Of a stretch of 64,000 nucleotides of DNA, positions 41,005 to 51,289 are shown in pieces. Every line of letters starts with the position of its first letter. The first letter of the stretch is position 1. The translations under genes and the position numbers were made by a program. Source of the stretch: Fluviicola sp. (GTDB lineage Bacteria; Bacteroidota; Bacteroidia; Flavobacteriales_D; Crocinitomicaceae); assembly GCA_002734065.2 (NCBI GenBank), contig NVXU02000030.1, forward strand, positions 1-64,000, written 5' to 3'. The notes beneath the pieces are model-generated. The model was not told the DNA's origin. It ran no database searches and was given only the letters and a program-made list of their open reading frames with translations.

Positions 41005-41763
41005 ATGAAGTATTTCCAATTCTTAGTTTTAAGTATCCTTTTATTTTCTTGCGGTGAAGAAATTGTTGATAATGTCGTTCCAGACGATAAAGAAGATGTC
41101 GTTGAAACCTTGGAGCAAAAAATCACGCATCACATAGAAGCAACTCTGCAAATTCCCGCCACTGAAAAATATACGTACGAAACTTTTTCGGAACACATAA
41201 ACGGTGATGATAGCTTGGATTTAGTAATTACAGTAAATCTTCTTGAAAGAGCAGTCAACAAAGCAATTGCTGGAGACCGGTTGGCAAAACGTGCAGAAAC
41301 TGGATTTTCCGGACGTTATAATTATTTCTTCATCATGGATGGCGCAAGCAAAGAAATCACAGAAGCATTTCCTGTTCCATCGAGCGCGAAGGCAAAAATA
41401 AAGGTTCAATTTGAGAACATCAGAACGGAGGCTTACAAAGACATTTTATTAGATTACAGAGTAGATAACGCTTGTTTTAGAAGGTATTTTACGATGTATA
41501 ACTCTATCCCCAAAGAAACTTTTGAAATAATGTTATTCGATGGATTGGGGGACATAGAAAATCATGCAATCGTTACAGAATATGTTCAAGGAAGCTATTC
41601 TTTAGCAAAGGACATTCTAATTTATTCAGGAGAATTGGAAAAAGTAAAATTCGACGACCCTTCAAAGGTTTATGATTATGAGCCTGAGATTAAAAAGACA
41701 AATATTCTTGAGAGAAGATGGTTTTACAATGACAATCAACGGAAGTATTTTACGAAGAAGTGA
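41005..41763 (+). CDS. lipoprotein of unknown function
   Basis: A 252-residue protein with a lipoprotein signal peptide: MKYFQFLVLSILLFSCGEE, where Cys16 follows a lipobox-like LLFS. An acidic linker (DNVVPDDKEDVVETLEQ) follows, then a mixed alpha/beta domain with HINGDDSLDLVITVNLLERA and two Cys residues (Cys16 apart). The phrase YFIMDGASKEITEAF-like beta pattern does not match a family I know. In Bacteroidota such lipoproteins usually sit in the outer membrane. It is divergent from ung and convergent with the TonB-dependent receptor; no operon partner is visible. Confidence 0.8.
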   Translation: MKYFQFLVLSILLFSCGEEIVDNVVPDDKEDVVETLEQKITHHIEATLQIPATEKYTYETFSEHINGDDSLDLVITVNLLERAVNKAIAGDRLAKRAETGFSGRYNYFFIMDGASKEITEAFPVPSSAKAKIKVQFENIRTEAYKDILLDYRVDNACFRRYFTMYNSIPKETFEIMLFDGLGDIENHAIVTEYVQGSYSLAKDILIYSGELEKVKFDDPSKVYDYEPEIKKTNILERRWFYNDNQRKYFTKK

Positions 41764-41919
41764 GGGACGTGGTTGCCTGTTAGAATTATTGATTATGAAT
41801 TATTAAAGTTTCACCTTCTCTGCGTCTATCTGCAAAATCTGCGCGAGAAGAAGAAAGTGTATCATGCAAACGGAAAATGGAAGTGAAACTAATCAGCTAA
41901 TTACTAATTTACTGTCAAT

Positions 41920-41959
41920 TTTTCTAACGCTCGAAAGCTCCAACTCTCCAATAATCTAA
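41920..41959 (-). repeat. 8-bp phased repeat, locus D (five units)
   Basis: Minus-strand units TTAGATTA, TTGGAGAG, TTGGAGCT, TTCGAGCG and TTAGAAAA are contiguous. The TAG stop codon of the TonB-dependent receptor lies in the first unit. The adjacent 41776-41850 stretch holds other repeat-like pieces (GTTAGAATTATTG; CTCTGCGTC, TATCTGCAA, AATCTGCGC with a 9-bp period). Confidence 0.85.
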
Positions 41960-44376
41960 AAAACAACCTTCACTGAAACCGTAACATTAATTCCTGGTGA
42001 GGAGATTCCAGAACCGAATGTTCGATACAATTGATTGGTGATATTCTCGACTCCAGCGTTCAAGGAAATGTGTTTATTGAAGAAATAAGCTCCTTTAAAA
42101 TTAACCGTGTACCAAGAAGGTGTGTAACGCTTTCCATTCTCGTCTTTTGCATAAACAATGTCATTGCGTTCTTGCAGAGGCAAATCATCGGGCTTCATTT
42201 CTCCCTGATAAACAACATACGCTTCTAAATGTATATGTCGCCTCTTCAAGACAAGGCTTGTTCTTCCAAAAATAGGCGCGACATGAGCTTTTGGAAAGTA
42301 AGCGGCACTGTCTAGGTTGTACTCAAAGCCTTTTTGATAGTTCAAGGTGCTTTTAAGGCTAAAACCTTTGCCAATTACAAGTTCAACTCCCCCTTGAACG
42401 CCATAAACATAAGCATTACTCACGTTCTGAATGGCCAAAACTTGACTCAACGAACCTTCGTATAAAATGCTGTCTTGTCCATTGAACTGAAACGAAGATC
42501 TTGCCAAAGCGTCTCTTAAATAAGTGTAATAAATGGCACCGTCAAACTTGGCAATGCTCTTGATTGCTTTCACAAATCCCAATTCGGCGTTGTACGCATA
42601 TTCTGGTTTCAAATCAATATTTGGAACAATGACGCTTCCCGGTTCTGAGTCAAAAACTTTACCAATATCATCGATATTTGGTGCACGATAACCTGTCGAA
42701 GCATTGATGTAGATTTGAGAATTAGTGGATGGATTAAAAGCTAGTCCTATGCTTCCGTTCAAGGCGCTATTAGAATTTTCAAGGCTTGTCACAGGAAAGG
42801 AAAACAGAGAAGTATCAAATTTTGCAACGATGTCATAAACACTGAATCTCACCCCTGTTGTTAGGGTCCATTTTTCAGAAAAAGAATGTCTTAAACTAAG
42901 ATATGCTCCATAAGTCTGCCAGGTGCTGCCGTCTGGATAGCGAGGGTTTATAGGTGTTGTAGCGTTCGCTGTGATTGTCTCTTTGTAGGCAACTGATCCA
43001 ACTCGGTTTAGAACACCTTCCAATCCATAGACTAACTTTGTCATTTTGGAAAACTCTTTTCTGAAGTCAATATTGACTGAAAAAGCATTCACTTCTTCAA
43101 ATTGCCTTCGAATCGAATTGCTTCCGGTCTTTCTATCGTTTCGACTTTCTTTGTACCTCTGGTAAGCTAAATTTATACGCATTTGATTGTAAAAACGCTT
43201 TTTCGTGGGCGTGTTTTTTATTGAGAATTTGTGCATCATCCATTCTTGCGGACCGTAATACCATTCTGCATTATCCAAGACTCCATCTTCGTCTTGGTCT
43301 AAAATTAAACGGTCGTATCTTGGAGCATCTGATGATTTAGAGAAGTTGAAATCATAACCAATAAGCCATTTTTCGTTGGGCTTAAAATATGTTTTGTGAA
43401 GAATGTTAAACTGCGAATAACCAGAATTAATTTGTTTTCTTGAATCAGAATTAATCAAAGTTGTGTCAACACCATTGATTGTTGACTGATAAGTAGGTCG
43501 CAAGAAATAATCATTGCCGTATTTCCCCGTTTTTAAATCGCCAAATCTGGAGAATGTCAAAGCAGTAACCGTTGCCCATTTTTTCTTTCCGTAGTTAAAG
43601 CTCAAATGTGAAGTTGACTCGTTGCTTGCCGAAGAATAGCGCGAGAAAACGGTTGTTTTAATGTTTGCTTTTGAAGAATCTTCAGAGAATTTCGGCAGTT
43701 TTGTGGTGAAATTCATCACTCCGCCAATGGCATCGCTTCCGTAGAGAACAGAACCAGGTCCGAACTGAATTTCTACTGATTCTAAGGAATTGGCATCCAA
43801 TGAAATGATATTTTGCAAGTTTCCAGACCTAAAAATGGCATTGTTCATTCGAATACCGTCCACAACAATCATTACCCTGTTGGTTCCGAAACCTCTCAAC
43901 TGTGGAGAACCTCCTGCCAATTGACTTTTTTGGATAAAAACATAACCACTTGCATCCAATAAGTCAGCAGCTGTTTGCGGTTCAAGTAAACTCAAATCTT
44001 TCAGGTGCAACTTCGTAATTCTCGCAGGAGTTTTCGACTTATCTTGCTCCCATCGAGAGGCAGAAACAACCATTTCAGAAACGGCAAGATGATCTTCAGA
44101 AAGCTCTACCCCTCTCAGTTTTACTAATTCTCCATAACTAAAAATCAAGGTTTTATATTCTGGATAAGAAATATAAATCGTATCACATCCAATGAATGCT
44201 TCCACTCGGAAACGCCCTTCGATATTTGCAATTATTTGCACTTTCGGGTTTTTTGAGTAAATTTTCACACTTGGAATTCTTTCTTGCGTAACTTTATCTG
44301 TAATGGTGATTTCTTGCGCAAGAACACGCGTAGCACCAGCAAAAAGAAGCAAAAAGAGAATAGAAATTCTAAGCAT
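41956..44376 (-). CDS. TonB-dependent outer-membrane receptor
   Basis: An 806-residue receptor counted from the ATG at 44376, where the signal peptide begins (MLRISILFLLLFAGATRVLAQ). Residues about 22-105 are a carboxypeptidase-regulatory-like domain, as in many Bacteroidota receptors. The plug follows (ADLLDASGYVFIQKSQLAGG, LRGFGTNRVMIVVDGIRMNN, FGPGSVLYGSDAIGGVMNF), and then the 22-strand barrel, ending VTVSVKVVF. The plug is closest in style to haem/haemoglobin-type receptors, but the ligand is not certain. Uptake would be energised by TonB-ExbBD encoded elsewhere. Its stop codon lies within an 8-bp repeat array. Confidence 0.94.
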   Translation of the reverse strand: MLRISILFLLLFAGATRVLAQEITITDKVTQERIPSVKIYSKNPKVQIIANIEGRFRVEAFIGCDTIYISYPEYKTLIFSYGELVKLRGVELSEDHLAVSEMVVSASRWEQDKSKTPARITKLHLKDLSLLEPQTAADLLDASGYVFIQKSQLAGGSPQLRGFGTNRVMIVVDGIRMNNAIFRSGNLQNIISLDANSLESVEIQFGPGSVLYGSDAIGGVMNFTTKLPKFSEDSSKANIKTTVFSRYSSASNESTSHLSFNYGKKKWATVTALTFSRFGDLKTGKYGNDYFLRPTYQSTINGVDTTLINSDSRKQINSGYSQFNILHKTYFKPNEKWLIGYDFNFSKSSDAPRYDRLILDQDEDGVLDNAEWYYGPQEWMMHKFSIKNTPTKKRFYNQMRINLAYQRYKESRNDRKTGSNSIRRQFEEVNAFSVNIDFRKEFSKMTKLVYGLEGVLNRVGSVAYKETITANATTPINPRYPDGSTWQTYGAYLSLRHSFSEKWTLTTGVRFSVYDIVAKFDTSLFSFPVTSLENSNSALNGSIGLAFNPSTNSQIYINASTGYRAPNIDDIGKVFDSEPGSVIVPNIDLKPEYAYNAELGFVKAIKSIAKFDGAIYYTYLRDALARSSFQFNGQDSILYEGSLSQVLAIQNVSNAYVYGVQGGVELVIGKGFSLKSTLNYQKGFEYNLDSAAYFPKAHVAPIFGRTSLVLKRRHIHLEAYVVYQGEMKPDDLPLQERNDIVYAKDENGKRYTPSWYTVNFKGAYFFNKHISLNAGVENITNQLYRTFGSGISSPGINVTVSVKVVF

Positions 44377-44464
44377 GATGGTAAATGTACATTTTTGGAT
44401 AATCAATGAATTCGCTTTTAAGCAAAAATCGTGCAAAGAATAGATAAAAGTAAGAAGTGAAGAA

Positions 44465-44845
44465 TTAACTCAAGCTATGCTTCTTTCTCAAGGATGAAAT
44501 AATTTCCTCTTCACTCAATTTATCTTCAGCGGTTTTATTAGTTATGATTAACCAATTGTATTCATTTTGAATCTTTACGGCCAAAAATGTATTTTCCCAA
44601 TTTATAGTATTGTCCGCTGCGTATTTTTGAACTGCATCTTTAAACTGTTTGATGTAGTTTTCTTGGGTCATCTTTTTCGTAAACAGCTGCAGCATCCATG
44701 TTGAAACATTTTTAATAACAATGCCTTTAGTGCCTATTTTCCAATCAATCGTACTTCCAATTTTTTTCACTGGTATTCTGTATGAAAAATCCTTTTTATC
44801 GATGGAAACATGAATTTGATTGTCTTTGAGTGAGTGTTTTAACAT
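44465..44845 (-). CDS. conserved-looking small protein of unknown function
   Basis: A 126-residue cytoplasmic protein, mixed alpha/beta, without a signal peptide or membrane segment. Visible features are a Lys-rich N-terminal sheet (HVSIDKKDFSYRIPVKKIG), a central helix (ENYIKQFKDAVQKYAADN) and an acidic C-terminus (EDKLSEEEIISSLRKKHSLS). No family is recognised. It starts 4 bp after the stop of the 104-residue gene at 44850, so the two form an operon and probably act together. The downstream neighbour is the TonB-dependent receptor, 89 bp away on the same strand. Confidence 0.65.
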   Translation of the reverse strand: MLKHSLKDNQIHVSIDKKDFSYRIPVKKIGSTIDWKIGTKGIVIKNVSTWMLQLFTKKMTQENYIKQFKDAVQKYAADNTINWENTFLAVKIQNEYNWLIITNKTAEDKLSEEEIISSLRKKHSLS

Positions 44846-44849
44846 AATA

Positions 44850-45164
44850 CTACTTTTGTTTCAGAATTTTATTGGCTACTTCTTTAGCATCCATGCAGTA
44901 TTTATCATCGCCTTCTAATTTCCATTCACCAGTTTTTTCGATGTAAAACTGAACCGTTTTCTCTAGAACTTCAGAATAACCACCTAGCGACGTTAACATA
45001 TCTTCAACCTCTTTTACGTAATCTTCATGACTCAGACCTCCTGACTTGACAAGTTCCCATTGCTTGTTAATTCGTCGAGATTTATCCTTACAAACAGGAT
45101 CTTCTTTCTTATAAGCCATTAAGAAAAGAGAAAGTGCTTTTGCTTCTGGAGATGGTTTTTTCAT
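44850..45164 (-). CDS. small helical protein of unknown function
   Basis: A 104-residue, Lys/Glu-rich, mostly helical protein (LFLMAYKKEDPVCKDKSRR, LSHEDYVKEVEDMLTSLGG, NKILKQK at the end). It is cytoplasmic by composition. I do not recognise a family. It is the first gene of a two-gene unit with the 126-residue protein, separated by 4 bp. Confidence 0.65.
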   Translation of the reverse strand: MKKPSPEAKALSLFLMAYKKEDPVCKDKSRRINKQWELVKSGGLSHEDYVKEVEDMLTSLGGYSEVLEKTVQFYIEKTGEWKLEGDDKYCMDAKEVANKILKQK

Positions 45165-45265
45165 TGTTTTAATTTTAGTTGGGCAAATTTACGGAATCAA
45201 TACGGAATTGGCTATGTTTGAGGATTATATTTGAAGAGGCTGAATTATGGAAGATGATATTCAGG

Positions 45266-46306
45266 TCATTCAATAATCATTATCATTTTACCCATTCCAC
45301 CATCACCGTCAAGTTCGATTTCAAACAGACCGTAATCATTACTAAAATCATAAAGTTCATCGTCATTTGTCCACAGTTCTACTTTTAGAATCATTCCGTA
45401 TTCGCGAGAAGAAATTGTGAAATTATTTTCAGAACCCGGAGCGTGAAACCTTAGGAACAATTTAGAATTTTTCTTAATTCTCAAGGTATCTGAATAATTT
45501 TTGCCAAGAAAGCGTTCTGAGCCAATACTTACCACTTGAAAATTGGCTTCATTTTGTGAAATGACTTCGAGGGTTGTTTTTTCCTCAACAACTTCGTCCG
45601 AAATCACTTTTATCGTTTTTAGAACTGAGAGTTTTTTTCTTATATCATCAGGTCCAACATAGGTTAATATGAATGTAATCGGCGTTTCTTGATTGCAGGT
45701 TGCTATTTTTTGAAGAACTTCAGATGAAATTATTGCATCATTAATAATGAATGCTTTCCCTTTGAATTGAACCTCTGCCCCTACAATTTTCCATTGATGA
45801 TTTCTGCTGTCATGCCAACCACTTGTCAAAAAAATATGAGTTTGTCTCATTAAACTATCTTTGGTGAGCTCAATATTCTCCCAAGAATAACTATCTAATT
45901 TCCCCCAAGTAAACTTCGGTTTTGGCATAGAAACAACATCAAAATGTTCTCTTTTCATGAAAGTTGTATCGTTATTTCTAACTTCAAAAAGGTCTATGTA
46001 ATATTCCTTCGCATAGGTTGCTTTAATGATATAGGAATTGCCTTTGTTAATTACTTTTCTGACAGAAATACCATTTCCACGAAGAATAATTTTTCTGTTT
46101 GAAACAGAAATCGGATATTCAATGCTCTTTATTAGAACTTTTTCTGATAAAAAACCTATTCCAGCATCCTTGTTCTGTGCATTAACAGAATTTGCTAAAA
46201 CAAATAAGGCGAATATAAAAACGTTTTTAATCAAAGAATTATATTTGTTACTAAGATAATTAAATCTTTGAGAGTAATGAGAAATAAAAAATCCAAAAGT
46301 TTTCAC
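45266..46306 (-). CDS. secreted protein with GldM C-terminal-like domain
   Basis: Up to 346 residues. The frame opens at a GTG (46306), but the signal peptide begins only at residue 25 (LIKNVFIFALFVLANSVNAQ), so a TTG at 46234 is an alternative start. The beta-rich body has two features recalling the GldM C-terminal domain of the T9SS motor: GAEVQFKGKAFIINDAII and TFILTYVGPDDIRKKLS, the latter near the GldM ITYSGPDG pattern. It has no gldKLN neighbours, so it is at most a paralogue of GldM's periplasmic part. It follows mtaB by 14 bp on the same strand. Confidence 0.6.
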   Translation of the reverse strand: MKTFGFFISHYSQRFNYLSNKYNSLIKNVFIFALFVLANSVNAQNKDAGIGFLSEKVLIKSIEYPISVSNRKIILRGNGISVRKVINKGNSYIIKATYAKEYYIDLFEVRNNDTTFMKREHFDVVSMPKPKFTWGKLDSYSWENIELTKDSLMRQTHIFLTSGWHDSRNHQWKIVGAEVQFKGKAFIINDAIISSEVLQKIATCNQETPITFILTYVGPDDIRKKLSVLKTIKVISDEVVEEKTTLEVISQNEANFQVVSIGSERFLGKNYSDTLRIKKNSKLFLRFHAPGSENNFTISSREYGMILKVELWTNDDELYDFSNDYGLFEIELDGDGGMGKMIMIIE

Positions 46307-46320
46307 TTCGAAGCAAATTC

Positions 46321-47649
46321 TTAATTTTTAATTTTTAATTCTTCATTGCTCTCCAAAATCCTACACTTAAAAACCCCGTCCCTATCAATCTCCTCTAAAA
46401 CTACCTTCTGAAAAGTGTTTGCCAGACTTCTATCAAAAGCAGTCTTGACTTTTATATAATTAGACGTGAAACCATGCATTACCCCATGATTTTCTTCATT
46501 TTCAAAAAGAACTGTCTCTGTTTTTCCGATTTGGGACTCATAAAACGCTCTTTTTTTCTTTGCTGATAGAATGTGCAACTGCTTGCTTCGTTCTTTCCGC
46601 TTTTGCATCGGGACAGAATCACCTAATTTTATTGCCGTCGTGTTTGCTCTTTCAGAATAAGTAAACACATGCAAATAAGACACTTCCAAATCTTTGATGA
46701 AGTTGACCGTATCTAAAAAGTCTTCGTCTGTTTCTCCCGGAAAACCAACAATTACATCGACACCAATGCACGCATCTGGACGCAGTGATTTTATTTTTTT
46801 TACTCTATCAGCAAAAACTTCACGTTTGTATTTTCTACGCATTGCTTTCAATAATCGGTCGTTTCCAACCTGCAACGGAATGTGAAAGTGGGGAACAAAT
46901 CGTTGTGATTCTTCCAAGCAAAACTCAATAATTTCATCAGAAAGTAAGTTCGGTTCAATGGAAGAAATTCTAAAACGATCGACACCCTCTACTTTATCCA
47001 AAGCTTTAACCAAATCGAAGAAATTCTCATCTCCACCTTGCCCAAAATCACCAATATTGACTCCCGTCAAAACAACCTCTTTTACATCTGTTTCTGCAAT
47101 CTTTTTCGCTTCTGTTATTGTTTCAGCAATGGTTGCGTTTCTACTTTTACCTCTCGCGAGTGGAATGGTGCAAAAGGTACAAAAGTAATCGCAACCGTCT
47201 TGAATTTTCAAGAAAGAACGAGTTCTGTCACCCATAGAAAAAGCAGGGACAAATTCTTTAGTATTCTTTATGCTTTCGTTAGAAATGACAACATCCTCCG
47301 AATCAAATGCTTCAACGTGTTCTACAATGTTGAACTTCTCATTGGCACCCAAAACAATGTTCACACCTAGAATTGATGCAATTTCTTTTGGTTTTAACTG
47401 CGCAAAGCATCCAATAATCGCCACAAAACAATTCGGATTGATTTTCTTCGCTTTTTTGACCAATTGTCGACACTTTTTATCCGCATTCTCGGTAACAGAA
47501 CACGTATTAATGACAAAAATATCAGGCGTATCATCAAAGTTGACCTTTGCATAACCTGCATCCACAAAAGATCTGCCAATGGTAGAAGTTTCGGAGAAAT
47601 TTAGCTTGCAACCAAGCGTGTAAAATGCGACTTTTTTGTATTGATTCAT
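46321..47649 (-). CDS. mtaB: tRNA t6A37 methylthiotransferase MtaB
   Basis: A 442-residue radical-SAM methylthiotransferase that converts t6A to ms2t6A at tRNA position 37. The N-terminal UPF0004 domain has the three cluster cysteines (TLGCKLN, NTCSVTE, IIGCFAQ); the radical-SAM cluster motif is CDYFCTFC; and a TRAM-like C-terminus follows. The length and the YTLGCK start fit MtaB rather than MiaB (YTxGCQMN). The ATG at 47649 is 7 bp after a TACTTTTG box. The last residues (ELKIKN) and the stop lie in an ATTAAAA heptamer repeat. It is divergent from icmF. Confidence 0.95.
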   Translation of the reverse strand: MNQYKKVAFYTLGCKLNFSETSTIGRSFVDAGYAKVNFDDTPDIFVINTCSVTENADKKCRQLVKKAKKINPNCFVAIIGCFAQLKPKEIASILGVNIVLGANEKFNIVEHVEAFDSEDVVISNESIKNTKEFVPAFSMGDRTRSFLKIQDGCDYFCTFCTIPLARGKSRNATIAETITEAKKIAETDVKEVVLTGVNIGDFGQGGDENFFDLVKALDKVEGVDRFRISSIEPNLLSDEIIEFCLEESQRFVPHFHIPLQVGNDRLLKAMRRKYKREVFADRVKKIKSLRPDACIGVDVIVGFPGETDEDFLDTVNFIKDLEVSYLHVFTYSERANTTAIKLGDSVPMQKRKERSKQLHILSAKKKRAFYESQIGKTETVLFENEENHGVMHGFTSNYIKVKTAFDRSLANTFQKVVLEEIDRDGVFKCRILESNEELKIKN

Positions 47650-47656
47650 TGCGGTG

Positions 47657-47664
47657 CAAAAGTA
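47657..47664 (-). promoter_or_regulatory. -7 box 7 bp before mtaB
   Basis: TACTTTTG on the minus strand matches TAnnTTTG, with only seven bases before the ATG, so the leader would be at most a few bases. Confidence 0.55.
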
Positions 47665-47681
47665 GAAATTTAATTGGTAAA

Positions 47682-47793
47682 AAGGAGCATTGGAGCATTA
47701 GAGTATTGGAGCGTTAGAGTTTTAGAAACGCCAAGATGATTTTATCACAAGAAATGTCTAAAAATCGAACACTCCAAGGCTCTAAAAATCTAA
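47682..47793. repeat. 8-bp phased repeat, locus E, as an inverted pair
   Basis: On the plus strand six units run in phase at 47682-47729 (AAGGAGCA, TTGGAGCA, TTAGAGTA, TTGGAGCG, TTAGAGTT, TTAGAAAC). On the minus strand four more lie at 47762-47793 (TTAGATTT, TTAGAGCC, TTGGAGTG, TTCGATTT). The arms face each other between the divergent mtaB and icmF and could pair. Confidence 0.85.
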
Positions 47794-47831
47794 AAAAATG
47801 CTTACTTTCGCATCGCAATAAATCACACCTT

Positions 47832-50800
47832 ATGATGGAGAAAATAGAACCTTACAAACCGCAGAATAAAGTTAGAATTGTAACCGCAGCATCTTTATTT
47901 GATGGGCACGACGCTGCAATTAACATCATGCGAAGAATTATTCAAAGTACCGGTTGTGAGGTGATTCATTTAGGTCACGACAGGTCGGTTGAGGAGGTTG
48001 TGAATTGTGCCATTCAAGAGGATGTACAAGCGATTGCAATGACTTCTTACCAAGGTGGACATACGGAATACTTGAAATTCATGTATGATTTATTGAATGA
48101 GAAAGGAGGAGGTCATATCAAAATATTTGCAGGTGGTGGCGGAACTATTCTCCCCGTAGAAATCGAAGAATTAGAGGCTTACGGTATTGAAAGAATTTAC
48201 CATCCAGACGATGGGAGAGCAATGGGATTGCAAGGAATGATTAATGATTTGGTGCAACGAGCTGATTTTCCTGTTGGAGATGAGTTAATTGGAAATAATT
48301 CGACAGACTCAGTAACAGAAAGCTTGGAGAAAAAATCAGTTCCTTCAATTGCTCGATTGATTTCTGCAGCCGAAAATTTTCCTGAAGAATCGAAAGCCAT
48401 TTTGGAGGATGTCCGCAATTTAGCGTCGAAAAGCAAAACACCAGTTTTGGGAATCACTGGAACGGGGGGTTCTGGAAAATCATCTTTGGTCGATGAGTTA
48501 GTTCGTCGTTTTTTGATTGATTTTCCAACAAAAGAAATAGCAATCGTATCGGTAGATCCATCAAAACGAAAAACAGGTGGCGCACTTTTAGGAGACAGAA
48601 TTAGAATGAATGCCATTAATAATAAACGTGTGTATATGCGTTCTTTGGCTACTCGTCAATCTAATTTAGCATTGAGTAAGCATGTTTCTACTGCATTGGA
48701 AATTCTAAAAGCAGCCAATTACGACTTAATCATTCTCGAAACTTCTGGAATTGGTCAGTCTGATACAGAAATCATGGATCATTCTGACGTTTCTCTATAT
48801 GTAATGACACCAGAATTTGGTGCTGCGACGCAATTAGAGAAAATTGACATGCTTGATTTTGCTGATTTAGTTGCTCTTAATAAATTTGACAAGCGAGGTG
48901 CCTTAGATGCCTTACGCGATGTGAAAAAGCAATACATGCGCAACCATAATTTATGGGATGTCAATCAAGACGATTTGCCAGTTTTCGGAACCATTGCTTC
49001 ACAGTTCAATGATCCTGGAATGAATACGCTCTACAAGAATATCATGGATAAATTGGTAGAGAAAACGGAAGCGAAAGATTTAGTTTCCAAAATTTTGATT
49101 ACCAAAGAGATGTCTGAGAAGATATATGTCATTCCGCCAGCAAGAATTCGTTATTTATCTGAAATTTCCGAGAATAATAGAGGGTATGACGAGTGGAGTA
49201 AAGAGCAATCGGAAACGGCTCAAAAACTATTCGGAATTTTCAAAGCAATTGAATCTGTTTCTGGTCAAACATTAGAATTGACTAAGATTGGAATCAATGA
49301 TGATAACCTAGATGCGAATGATGAATTTTTGTCTCTTCTTCTAAAAGAATTTGACAGAGTGAAAATGGATTTGGATCCTCACAATTTAGAGCACATTCTA
49401 AATTGGGCAGACAAAGTCAAAAAGTACAAAGATCCTGTTTACATCTTTAAAGTAAGGGACAAAGAAATTAAAATAGACACGCATTCTGAATCTTTATCAC
49501 ATTCTCAAATTCCAAAAATTTCATTGCCTAAGTACACAGCTTGGGGTGATTTATTAACGTGGATTTTGCAAGAGAATGTACCGGGAGAATTTCCTTATGC
49601 GTCAGGATTGTATCCTTTTAAGAGAACAGGTGAAGACCCTTCTAGAATGTTTGCCGGAGAAGGAGGACCAGAAAGAACCAACAAGCGTTTTCATTATGTG
49701 AGTGAGGGAATGCCAGCAAAAAGATTGTCAACAGCATTTGATTCTGTTACACTTTACGGAAATGATCCTGCAGAACGTCCTGATATTTATGGAAAGGTCG
49801 GTAATTCAGGTGTTTCTATTTGCTGTTTAGACGATGCCAAGAAGTTGTATTCTGGCTTTGATTTAACACATGCGATGACTTCTGTGTCAATGACAATCAA
49901 TGGTCCAGCACCTATGATGCTTGGATTCTTTATGAATGCTGCCATTGATCAGAATTGTGAAAAGTACATCAAAGCTAATGGTCTGGAGAAAGAAGTTGAA
50001 GCAAAGATTGTTGCGAAATATAAAAAGGCAGGTACTAAACGTCCAGCTTATCAAGGTGATTTACCAAAAGGAAACGATGGTTTAGGTTTAATGCTTCTTG
50101 GTGTCACAGGAGATGAAGTTCTCCCAGCAGATGTTTACGAGAAGATTAAAAAAGAAACCTTAACGCAAGTTAGAGGAACCGTTCAGGCGGATATTCTAAA
50201 AGAAGATCAAGCGCAGAACACGTGTATATTCTCCACAGAATTTGCTTTGCGATTAATGGGAGATGTGCAAGAATACTTTATTGAGAATGGTGTTAGAAAT
50301 TTCTATTCTGTCTCCATTTCAGGTTATCACATTGCAGAAGCAGGTTCCAATCCGATTACGCAATTGGCATTGACCTTGGCAAATGGATTTACCTACGTTG
50401 AGTATTATTTAAGCAGAGGAATGGACATCAACAAATTCGGACCGAACTTATCTTTCTTTTTCTCCAATGGAATTGATCCAGAATATGCGGTAATTGGTCG
50501 AGTTGCTCGGAAAATTTGGGCAAAAGCCATGAAATTGAAGTACAAAGCAAGTCCACGAGCGCAAATGTTAAAATACCATATTCAAACTTCAGGTCGCTCT
50601 TTGCATGCTCAAGAGATTGATTTTAATGACATTAGAACTTCTTTGCAAGCATTGTACGCGATATATGATAACTGTAATTCATTGCACACCAATGCATACG
50701 ATGAGGCAATTACCACACCAACGGAAGAGTCTGTGCGTCGAGCAATGGCGATTCAGTTAATCATTAACAAAGAATTAGGTTTAACGAAGAATGAGAACCC

Positions 50801-51272
50801 GATTCAAGGTTCATTCATCATTGAAGAATTAACAGATTTGGTCGAAGAAGCGGTTTTGTTGGAGTTCGATAGAATTACAGAAAGAGGTGGCGTTTTAGGA
50901 GCAATGGAAACCATGTATCAACGTTCTAAAATTCAAGAAGAAAGTTTATACTACGAAACACTAAAACACAACGGAGAATTTCCAATTATTGGTGTAAATA
51001 CCTTCTTAAGTAAGAATGGCTCACCAACTATAATTCCTAAAGAAGTGGTAAGAGCAACGGAAGAAGAGAAGCAATATCAGTTAGATATGTTGGTAGACTT
51101 CCACAAGACAAATGCACATCATTTAGAACCACAAATTAAGAAGATACAGCATGCAGCGATTAACAATGAGAATATTTTCGCTTATTTAATGGAAGCTTCG
51201 AAATATTGCTCTTTGGGTCAGATAACCAATTCGTTGTTTGAAGTCGGAGGACAGTATAGGAGGAATATGTAA
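47832..51272 (+). CDS. icmF: fused isobutyryl-CoA mutase (IcmF-type, adenosylcobalamin-dependent)
   Basis: A 1146-residue fusion counted from the ATG at 47832; the in-frame bases upstream are repeat DNA. In order: a B12-binding domain (residues about 10-150, [12 protein letters not shown] with the cobalt-ligand His), a MeaI-like GTPase chaperone (P-loop [12 protein letters not shown] near 208) and a methylmalonyl-CoA-mutase-type TIM barrel (from about 550; [29 protein letters not shown]). This order defines IcmF, which interconverts isobutyryl- and n-butyryl-CoA, and pivalyl- or isovaleryl-CoA in some members. The G-domain loads and guards the cofactor. No B12 riboswitch is visible. A TACTTTCG box sits about 17 bp upstream. 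Confidence 0.95.
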   Translation: MMEKIEPYKPQNKVRIVTAASLFDGHDAAINIMRRIIQSTGCEVIHLGHDRSVEEVVNCAIQEDVQAIAMTSYQGGHTEYLKFMYDLLNEKGGGHIKIFAGGGGTILPVEIEELEAYGIERIYHPDDGRAMGLQGMINDLVQRADFPVGDELIGNNSTDSVTESLEKKSVPSIARLISAAENFPEESKAILEDVRNLASKSKTPVLGITGTGGSGKSSLVDELVRRFLIDFPTKEIAIVSVDPSKRKTGGALLGDRIRMNAINNKRVYMRSLATRQSNLALSKHVSTALEILKAANYDLIILETSGIGQSDTEIMDHSDVSLYVMTPEFGAATQLEKIDMLDFADLVALNKFDKRGALDALRDVKKQYMRNHNLWDVNQDDLPVFGTIASQFNDPGMNTLYKNIMDKLVEKTEAKDLVSKILITKEMSEKIYVIPPARIRYLSEISENNRGYDEWSKEQSETAQKLFGIFKAIESVSGQTLELTKIGINDDNLDANDEFLSLLLKEFDRVKMDLDPHNLEHILNWADKVKKYKDPVYIFKVRDKEIKIDTHSESLSHSQIPKISLPKYTAWGDLLTWILQENVPGEFPYASGLYPFKRTGEDPSRMFAGEGGPERTNKRFHYVSEGMPAKRLSTAFDSVTLYGNDPAERPDIYGKVGNSGVSICCLDDAKKLYSGFDLTHAMTSVSMTINGPAPMMLGFFMNAAIDQNCEKYIKANGLEKEVEAKIVAKYKKAGTKRPAYQGDLPKGNDGLGLMLLGVTGDEVLPADVYEKIKKETLTQVRGTVQADILKEDQAQNTCIFSTEFALRLMGDVQEYFIENGVRNFYSVSISGYHIAEAGSNPITQLALTLANGFTYVEYYLSRGMDINKFGPNLSFFFSNGIDPEYAVIGRVARKIWAKAMKLKYKASPRAQMLKYHIQTSGRSLHAQEIDFNDIRTSLQALYAIYDNCNSLHTNAYDEAITTPTEESVRRAMAIQLIINKELGLTKNENPIQGSFIIEELTDLVEEAVLLEFDRITERGGVLGAMETMYQRSKIQEESLYYETLKHNGEFPIIGVNTFLSKNGSPTIIPKEVVRATEEEKQYQLDMLVDFHKTNAHHLEPQIKKIQHAAINNENIFAYLMEASKYCSLGQITNSLFEVGGQYRRNM

Positions 51273-51289
51273 ATTCTAGTGGAGATAGT

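Noticed and set aside
47832-51272. B12 riboswitch in front of icmF
   Set aside because: The upstream 180 bp are 8-bp repeat units and a promoter-like box; no B12-box-like conserved sequence was seen.
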